DNA from: Cinnamomum chago
Taxonomy: Eukaryota > Streptophyta > Magnoliopsida > Laurales > Lauraceae
DNA length: 64,000 nt
Direction: 5' to 3'
Assembly: GCA_038049695.1 (NCBI GenBank)
Contig: CP142461.1
Coordinates: 39,667,501 to 39,731,500, forward strand
Shown piece after piece: positions 56,621 through 64,000 of this stretch. The position numbers and the translations under genes were made by a program. The stretch's first letter is position 1. The number at the start of each line of letters is the position of its first letter. Below the pieces are notes generated by a model. That model worked only from the letters and a program-made list of their open reading frames with translations, did not search any database and had not been told where the DNA came from.

Positions 56621-57733
56621 ATGGTTGGCAAAGCTAGAAGACGTCAAAAGTCAGCAACTAAAATTCATGTCCGACAACCGGTGACTCGCAGCGTCTCTCG
56701 GACACGAAGACGCTTGGAAGAATCTTCTGCTCCTTCAAACCAAGGACAACGGAGTAATCCTTACTCAAGCTCTTCAAGAATGAGGCCCAGCTTAGTCACC
56801 AAGACAATCTCCTCATTCGAATCACGGAGGATGAACGTCTTGGCTACAAACTTGGAGCAACCTCGCAACCCACCTCCTGATGAAACGACCGCACGCATCC
56901 AGCAATTGGAGCAACGTCAGCAGAGGATTGAGGCTCTAATGGAAAATCTTCTTCTCGCTTTGCAGCGTCAAGAAAACAACAAATCTCCTCCAGATAACGA
57001 GGAAAATGCAGAAAACAGTGAGTCACGCACCCTTACCAAAAAGGACGTTGACGATATCCACGCCAAAGCAAAAGAAGAGGATACACTAAAGGAGCATGGG
57101 ATCAAGCCACCATATCCCTCATGGATGGACTCGGTCCCGTTCCCTGTAAAATTCAAGCAACCTACTCTCCAAACATATAAGGAGAAAGGTTCAACCAGAC
57201 AGCACGTGATTCATTTCAAAATCCTAACAGGAGCTATCGCGGATCAAGATGCCCTTAAGATCCGTCTCTTTGCAAGTACCCTAAAAGGTACGGCCTTCAA
57301 TTGGTATTCCACTTTGCCGGAAGACTCCATCCAAAATTGGGCCATGCTAGAGACGCGCTTCCTGACTCACTTCAAAGGTGAGGATCATCCTGTTACTATG
57401 GCACAACTCTGGAGCCTAAAACAGGGGGAGAATGAGCCAACTTACGACTTCATTCATAAGTGGAAGGCGATGGTGTACAAGTGCTCAGATGTACTGCCAC
57501 AAGCGTCGCTCGTTGACATCTGCCGTAACAACATGAGAGCGAGAATCCGCTCCATGATTATCGGCAACAAATCAAAGAATCTGGGAGAACTCTTGGAAAC
57601 AGCTATGGAGGCTGAAACGGTGATCAAAGACCTCAACAGTCAGCAGTCATCAAAGAAAGAGCCGGCTACCATTACAACCTCAAAGCCAAAGAAAAAGGAG
57701 GTTCTTAATGTAAAAACCAAGTCAGCTCCTTAG
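56621..57733 (+). pseudogene. Tat Gag
   Basis: 370 codons. A basic Arg/Ser-rich start and a coiled-coil segment (ARIQQLEQRQQRIEALMENL) precede the Gag core: WMDSVPFPVKFKQPTL, GTAFNWYSTLPEDSIQNW, FLTHF, then DFIHKWKAMVYKC. Ends in a TAG at 57731, after which Gag homology continues at 57857. The methionine at 56621 is only the first in frame. Confidence 0.85.
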
Positions 57734-57856
57734 CAGCCAAAGAAAGCTGGAAACAAAGATGCAAGTAAGAAACTTGAACTCTCTGATGCCTTTAGAGAAC
57801 GAGTAGAGAAACAATACCCGTTCGATGAAGATGTTGAAGAAATCTTCGAGGCTCTC

Positions 57857-58252
57857 GTGGCAAATGGTAAACTCACCTTGCCTGAGCCCAAAAGACCAGG
57901 AGATGCTGGCAAAACCAACGATCCTCGGTATTATCCATACCATCATATGATCTCGCATCCTCTCAATCAATGCTTCATTGTGAGAGAGAAGATCAACGAA
58001 ATGTGGAAAAACGGAGTCATTACCTTTGACAAAAACTATGGGTCTACCTCCGTCAACATGGTGTCGTATGGACAAACTTCAAAATCAGCAAAGGAGAAGA
58101 CCACCACTTCCTTCAAGGTGATAAAAATGACTCAAACGTCCCAAGAGTTGGTTCCTTACCCAACATCAGACGAACAACCTATATGGGTACATCCCGATCT
58201 CCTAGAAGATGAAAATTGGGAGATCGTCAAAATAAAGCCTACCGCTCGATAG
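57857..58252 (+). pseudogene. Tat Gag C-terminal segment
   Basis: 131 codons. NDPRYYPYHHMISHPLNQCF is the His/Cys pattern found downstream of the capsid in Tat elements in place of a standard CCHC knuckle. In the same reading frame as 56621-57733 apart from the intervening stop or shift near 57731. Confidence 0.75.
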
Positions 58253-59590
58253 TGAAGGCAAGCCAAGAGGCAACTCTGCAAGCTCCAGCAACAGGAGAAA
58301 GCTCAATCAAAGCAAGAAGTCCTTGAAAAGGCAGAGACCTCTTCCACTGCTTCGCTGGGGGCAACGGAAGAACCTAAAGCTTCAAAGGTGGAAAGAAAAT
58401 TCACCCTTGGGGATTTCATGCCACCTCAATTCAGAAATGAAACTATGCAGGGGGCATCATACTCTTGCAATTCGGTAATTGAATTCTCCATTGATGGATA
58501 CGAGTCCAGTGACACCGCCTGTGACACCGACGAGTGGGAGGAATCCCTTACAACAGGAGAATATCTCTCTGATGAAGAATGAGTTCCCGAATCTCACCTT
58601 ATGCTGGTAATCTGGTATAACCCGTATCAGCAACGAGGATCTTGGTCTGATGATGAAGGGGACCAAGAGCCTATTCAAGAAAATGTTGTTAACTCGGCAC
58701 CCTTTAAAGCTCCAATGGAACTCAATTGTGTCGAGCCACAAGGGGCAGCCGAAGAAGAAGATTTGGCTCCCATGCCTGATCTTGAAGAGCATGCAAGGAT
58801 CTTGTAGCGCCTTACGTTAGAACAAGAGCAAGATCTTTGTGATCAAAATCCAAAACTGGAAGTCCCTGAAAATCAACAGGTACCTCCTCCCTCAACTCCT
58901 GAAAATGGAGAAAACTGCTGGATAGATGATCCTCTCACATCCGATGATGAGTCCGACTCCCAACAGTCCACTCTGGGGGGGATCTCCTATCAGGGCAACT
59001 CGCAATGCGATAGTTCAGGATGATAGCGCCTCTGAAGCATCATCTACCGAAGACACGTACTCTCCGGCTACACCTGATAGTATATCTTCCGGAGCTACAT
59101 TTTCTCAGGTGACTTCCACTGGGATAACATCTTCTCAGCCTTCGTCCCCTGAAACTGTGACGTCGCAACTCACAGCTCTTCCGACCGATCATCCTGAAGA
59201 AACTTCAGCAGATGGAGACCTAGTCAGTTGGTCCTAGATACCCGACCTCATAGGAGATGTCTGGACCGATAAATTACTTAATGAAGGAGAAAAGTTGCTG
59301 GATGTTGTTCAGGACTTGTTCCCGGAAAATGCTCCATGTAACGCAATCACTGATGATGGCGACTCTGCTGCTGACACATCTTCAGCAAATGAGAAGGATC
59401 AACCCTTGGATCCCAAGGACGATCTTCCAAATGAAGACCTTTCTCAAGAATCTCTTGAAGTTGGTAGAGGTACCCGCTCTGACCGAGATTACCACAAAAA
59501 CTACAACCAACCTTCTTCTTCTTATGTAAATGTAAACGCCCCTAGTGGCAACAGTAATGAACACGCAGGCCCGAAGGAGGCTTTCAAGCA
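58253..59590 (+). pseudogene. Tat Gag-protease linker, acidic and Ser/Thr rich
   Basis: Broken frames (58388-58582, 58601-58807, 58926-59237, 59295-59651) rich in Glu, Asp, Ser, Thr and Pro; no domain recognised. Likely a disordered linker, here cut by stops at 58582, 58807 and 59237. Confidence 0.55.
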
Positions 59591-60330
59591 CGACTTGATT
59601 GAGCACTTCAAACACATACCTGCAAGACTGCACATCCTTGACTTATTATGAATGTCTCCACAAACTCGTGATAGTCTAATTTCAGAACTGCAAAGGCTGA
59701 ATGCGGATGTCGACAAACATGCCCCACAAGTCCTACAAATTGAAATGGACTATAGGGTCAAAAAATCAAATATTTCCTCAAAGGGAGAAAAGAAGAAAAC
59801 CTAGGGATCAGGCATTGAATGCCTCTCAGTTCAGAAAGCAACAAATGCAACCATCGCCTTCGGTAAGGATGACCTCCTGCTAGGTGAGACAAAGCACAAC
59901 CGACCACTGTACTTCACAGGGTATATCAAAGAAATGCAGATACACAGAGTCCAGATCGACCCAGGTTCTGCACTCAACCTCATCTCTAATTCGGCACTTG
60001 AAGAGCTAGGCATCCCACCTAGCAAGCTGAGTCACACGTCTGTATCCATCTTTGGGTACGATGGGAGCGCTCAAAGGCCTATCAGCAAAATCAGGTTTTA
60101 GTTGCAAATCGGTGATCTTATCTCCGAAGTCACTGTGTATGCAATAAGAACCCCTTCATGCTACAACATCCTTCTTGGACGCCCCTGGATACACGAGAAT
60201 GGTGTCGTCCCTTCAACTCTACATCAATGCATCAAGTTCATTGGCAACGACGGCTCGATACATCGAGTGTTTGCAGACAAAAAGCCCTTCAAAGGCAAAG
60301 AAGTCCATTTTACAGATGCCCAAATGTACA
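59591..60330 (+). pseudogene. Tat protease
   Basis: Preceded by EHFKHIPARLHILDLL and FGKDDLLLGETKHNRPLYFTG. Catalytic DPGSALNLIS at about 59958-59987, then a TAG at about 60099 and NILLGRPWIHENGVVPSTLHQC, the flap and second-half signature of Tat proteases. It would cut the polyprotein if intact. Confidence 0.82.
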
Positions 60331-61480
60331 AAGATGACAAAGAAGAAAAGGAGGAAGAAACAACGCCCTTCGCCGAAAATCTCCAGAAAGATAAAGGCAA
60401 GGCTCCTCAGCAATCACCGGAAGAAAACAAACCTTTCGGCAAATCCGAAGAGAGGGATCCATCTCCCTTCGTTGTCTCCCTAAAATCTTCAAAGCCCTTG
60501 GTCATAACAACTAGAGCAAAGAAGACAAAGCAAAAGTCTGGGAGCAAGTTTATTGTCTCCTTCGTGTCTATCATGCAAGACACGGATTCAGAGTCAGAGA
60601 CAGAAGATGACATATCGTTAAGCCAAGCTGACACTCAACAAGTCCAGCCTGCTCTACCTCCAATAGAGATGCCTGCTGACGTAGAAGATCCTACGTCTGC
60701 TTCCTTCGTTGTTCCGGCAACCTCAGCAGAAGAGAAGCCAATCTTCTTTCACAGATCAGAAGCTTCCTCATCAAATTCCATGCTTGAACCTTTCCAAAGC
60801 GAAGGTATGCCTCAACTATTTCTATATAGTCCCATGGCACTAGCTATTATGAAGAAAATGGGTTATGATACTCAAAACCCAGTTGGTCAGGGACAAGGTC
60901 ACAATATTCTCACACCATTGGAGCCCGCCTTATCCAAAAGTCAATTGGAAGATTGGAGACTCTACGGTCATGTAGAAAAATCTTCACATCGGTTGGGGTA
61001 TGATCTCGACACTCCCATGAGACAGTTGACACAAATGCTGAGGAGTCGATTTGCCGATCAAGCCTCAACATCTCATGTCCTTGAAGACATCGATCTCCCT
61101 GGATATCTCTTTGAAGAGTCACCCGTCAGGGATCCAGGAAGCTATACCAATTCATATGATTTCTCTGATGATGAAGAGGAATTGTCCGGTGATAAAGACA
61201 TGTGGTATTCTGACCCAGAAGAACCGTCGTCTCCAAAAGAAGTACCTTACTTCAACCCAGTTTCAATAAGCGGTTGGGAGCACCTCATAGCAAGCTTTGA
61301 GAAGATCACCGGTCCTGAAGACCCATGGCCAGAAACAAAGCCTTGGTTTGAAAATTCCCTTGAAACTCCAGAAGGTTTCATTGAGTTGGAAGCCTCCAAA
61401 AATATTGTGGAGGAACCACCTTCGAATCTTCCAACAGAAGATCATGTTCAAAAGATAGACTTGGGAACACCAGATAACCC
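60331..61480 (+). pseudogene. Tat protease-RT linker with a G-patch-like segment
   Basis: Part of the open frame 60102-61826. Acidic and Ser-rich overall. At 60831-60930 it reads MALAIMKKMGYDTQN then GQGQGHNILTPLEP, which fits the G-patch pattern (hydrophobic-x2-MG(W/Y)...G.G.G....G...P). A second disordered acidic stretch follows up to RT. Confidence 0.6.
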
Positions 61481-62420
61481 ACGTCCTGTATTCATAAGCA
61501 AGAATATAAAGGATGATGAGTTACCCGAGTATACCTCTTTTCTTCGTGAGTTTGTTGATTGTTTTGCATGGTCTTATGCTGAAATGCCTTGCTTAGACCC
61601 CAAAATAACAATCCACAAACTTAATCTGCAAAAAGATATCAAGCCTGTTAAACAAGGCAAAAGAAGATTCCGTCCGTACGTGATGGACAAAATTGAACAA
61701 GAAGTTCAAAAGCTCAAAAGTGTTAGCTTCATCCATGAGGAACAACATCCTGAATGGTTGGCCAACATTGTCCCCGTGACAAAAAAAATGGGCAGATCAG
61801 GGTCTGTATTGATTATAGAGACCTAAATGGCGCTTGCCCCAAAGATGAGTTCCCGCTTCCCATACCGGAGGTAATGATTGACAGTACCTGTGAGTTTGAG
61901 CGAATGACATTCATGGATGGATTCTCTGGCTAGAATTAGATAAAGATGCATCCTAAGGACGAAAAACACACATCATTTCGGACCCCATTTGGTGTGTATT
62001 GCTACACTGTCATGCCATTTGGTCTGAAAAATGCTGGTGCCACATATCAGAGGGCTATGATGAAGATATTCTAGGATATGCAGCATAAGACGGTCGAATA
62101 TTATGTTGATGACCTCGCCGTCAAAAGCAAAAGAAAAAAAGACCATCTCAAAGATCTTCGAGAAGTCTTCCTCCGACTTCGTAAACACAAACTGCGGATG
62201 AATCCACTAAAATGCTTCTTCGGTGTCTCATCGGGTAAGTTTCTCGGATTCATAGTTTGGAAAGGCGGAATAGAACTTGACCCCATCAAAGTCAAGGCTA
62301 TCCTAGAAATGCCATCTCTAAGAACCCTAAGAGAACTAAAAGGGCTTCAAGGGAGGTTGGCATACATCCGACGGTTCATCTCCAATCTCTCAGGGAAATG
62401 CCGTCCTTTTTCCACCTAAT
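61481..62420 (+). pseudogene. Tat reverse transcriptase
   Basis: PEYTSFLREFVDCFAWSYAEMP, the RRFRPYVMDKIEQEVQKL start of RT, IVPVTKK, then a frameshift in an A8 run at 61781-61788. After it: CIDYRDLNGACPKDEFPLP, a pair of stops at about 61932 and 61938, MPFGLKNAGATYQRAM, a stop, and catalytic YVDD at about 62101-62112. The thumb carries CFFGVSSGKFLGFIV. Confidence 0.85.
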
Positions 62421-62985
62421 GAAGAAAGGTGTGAACTTTGTTTGGGATGCTGAATGTGACGCTGCATTTCAAGATATCAAGACATACCTAACTAAACCTC
62501 CAGTGCTGGCTACCCCTACCAGTGGAAAACCATTCATCTTGTACGCAAGAGCTCTCGATCATTCCTTGGGCTCCCTGCTCGCACAAGAGAATGACGAAGG
62601 AAAATAAGCTGCTCTACACTACCTCAATCGTATGCTGATAGGCGCTGAGCATCGCTATTCTCCAGTCGAGAAAGAATGCCTTACAGTGATGTTCGCCGTA
62701 CAAAAGTTGCGTCACCATCTGCTGTCTAACATGGTATACCTGATTTCGAGGATCAACCTCTTAAAGGTCCTTGTCACAAAAGCAGGTTCTCTCAATGCCC
62801 GACTAGCAAAATGGTCCATCCTCCTATCACAATTTGATATCAGGTATGTGCCACAAAAGGAAATCAAAGGCCAAGCTCTAGTAGACTTTCTTACAGAGCA
62901 TCCGTTGCCTAAAGATTCCCCACTCAGAGATGATCTCTCAGACAAACCTGTCTACAACGTGGAGACTTTCTCACCAAATGCCTCC
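62421..62985 (+). pseudogene. Tat RNase H
   Basis: KKGVNFVWDAECDAAFQDIK, then FILYARALDHSLGSLLAQEN, where the usual first catalytic Asp (Y-x-x-A/D) reads ARA, a stop at 62606, RYSPVEKECLTVMFAVQKLRHHLL with the second acidic position, and FDIRYVPQKEIKGQALVDFL. Damaged at the first active-site residue. Confidence 0.8.
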
Positions 62986-63709
62986 TAGGACATGTACTTT
63001 GACGGTGCAACCAGGACAAATGAAAAAAGAAAGTTGATCTCGGGGGTTGGCATCCTCTTTGTTAGCCCCGACAAGCACATGATTCCACATGATTCCACAT
63101 GCTTTCTCGCTACTGGAACCATGCTCAAACAATGCAACTGAATACCAAACTCTCATCGTATGACTAGAACTAGCCCTCGAATCCAGCATCACCATGCTAG
63201 AAGTCTTTGGAGACTCTCAGCTGATCGTCAACCAGATGAATCAGAAATTCGAAGTAAGGAAGCCTGATCTGTTGCCTTGTTACAGCAAGGCACAATCACT
63301 TCGCCAAATGTTTGACTTCAGTCATATCACCTATATCCTCAGAGGTGAGAACATCCGTGCAAATGCCCTGACCGGACTTGCCGCAGCCATGGGGATCCAG
63401 AAAGGGGAAAACATGCAAATTACAGTCTGTCTAAGAAGGATTCTCCCTCCTCTTAGCACACGCCAAGCAGTTGTTGAATGCCACCAATTGGCCGAAAGTC
63501 GGATCTCCGTCCTCAAACCTCCAATCAGCGACTGGAGAGATCCGTTCATTGATTACACCATGTTCGGAATCCTCCCTGAAGATCCAAAAGAATGGGTAAG
63601 CGTTCAAAGACGAGCCCCAAACTTTCATTTGGATATACCTTCAAAAATGTTTTACAGAAAATCCTTCGACAGAGTACTTTTGCGCTGCTTGTCACAACAA
63701 GAGGCCTAA
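62986..63709 (+). pseudogene. Tat second RNase H (aRNH) and linker to integrase
   Basis: After a TAG at 62986, MYFDGATRTNEKRKLISGVGILF carries the first Asp. A frameshift and a short direct duplication (CACATGATTC, 63076-63095) follow. Then LEVFGDSQLIVNQMNQKFEVRKPDLLPC contains the GDSQL catalytic motif, and LRGENIRANAL matches the (R)xxNxxADALA end, with the expected Asp reading Asn-Ala. The extra RNase H is diagnostic for the Tat group. The frame runs on to 63709. Confidence 0.82.
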
Positions 63710-64000
63710 GAAACTCTCAAAGAAGTTCATGCTGGTCTTTGTGGAGCCCATCAGGCCGGTCCCAAGCTTTACGATCAGATAAAAAGGTTAGGTTATTATT
63801 GGCCTATCATGGCAGCTGACGCCATGCAATTTACTAAACGCTCATGGAGACTATGTCCATATGCCTCCAGAATGGATACCTCCTATAGTGATCTCATGGC
63901 CTTTCGAAGCCTGGGGTATGGACATCATAGGTCCTATCTCTCCCCCATCAAGCAAAGGCCATCGCTTCATCTTCGCCGCTACAAATTATTTCTCCAAGTG
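63710..64000 (+). pseudogene. Tat integrase, N-terminal part (cut by window edge)
   Basis: EVHAGLCGAHQAGPKLYDQIKR and YYWPIMAADAMQF carry the two His of the HHCC zinc domain. The Cys part is damaged and shifts frame. PFEAWGMDIIGPISPPSSKG-like text with the first catalytic Asp region follows to the right edge. Confidence 0.75.

Larger units (their letters stand above)
55913..64000 (+). mobile_element. Tat-clade Ty3/gypsy element, decayed, 3' end outside the window
   Basis: Gag, protease, RT with YVDD, RNase H, a second RNase H and the start of integrase read in order on the plus strand. The second RNase H domain and the YVDDLAVKSK motif are typical of the Tat group (Ogre/TatI-like). No 5' LTR or primer site is recognised before the coding part, which directly abuts the truncated LTR at 53725-55912. 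Numerous stops and frameshifts. Confidence 0.82.

Overview
This window is plant nuclear DNA, almost certainly from an angiosperm with a repeat-rich genome. The evidence is several LTR retrotransposon lineages (chromoviral and Tat Ty3/gypsy, Sirevirus-like and other Ty1/copia), initiator-tRNA-Met primer sites, CACTA transposons and gene fragments with plant-type GT-AG introns. The species cannot be named from the sequence. No complete host gene is visible. The only host-like coding pieces are a first exon of a DUF2431/BMT5-like gene (3699-3903, minus) and a first exon of a RING-finger gene (43103-43220, minus) carried inside a CACTA element.

Layout. 1-5401 is AT-rich intergenic DNA with a perfect CACTA-ended hairpin MITE (1705-1909) and the DUF2431 exon. 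5402-31086 is one degraded Reina-type chromovirus (LTRs 5402-5825 and 30660-31086, plus strand) into which four elements have inserted: a full Tekay-type chromovirus on the minus strand (6273-17147, TSD cccgc), a solo LTR of a second Tekay-like family (20176-24133), a solo LTR of the first Tekay family (25008-27936, TSD cttac) and a copia-type solo LTR (28115-29757). Removing them reconnects the host gag, protease, RT, RNase H, integrase and chromodomain in order. 31087-35717 holds a foldback repeat and a remnant Tekay-like LTR ending at 34266. 35718-43954 is an 8.2-kb CACTA (En/Spm) element with TSD ttt, a decayed transposase gene at one end and the captured RING exon at the other. 44268-53485 is a non-autonomous Sirevirus-like element (TSD gaaat) with a truncated gag and no pol. 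It was itself hit by a solo LTR of its own family (49760-51546, TSD ggttt), and it sits inside an older LTR of that family. 53725-55912 is a truncated LTR of the second Tekay-like family, and 55913-64000 is a decayed Tat-clade gypsy element running off the right edge.

The most striking pattern is that LTRs of different families carry a cluster of short CpG-rich perfect palindromes, each family with its own word: CGGCTAGCCG (Tekay family 1), CGCTCGAGCG (Tekay family 2) and CGGTCGACCG (Sirevirus-like). In the two Tekay-like families the cluster lies in an equivalent LTR position, as if one slot were filled with interchangeable palindromes. Other points worth attention are a Sirevirus derivative whose Gag lacks the capsid core, an unexplained spaced motif array in its non-coding body, and a G-patch-like segment between protease and RT in the Tat element. 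All coding copies are broken by stops and frameshifts, so nothing here looks able to move on its own.
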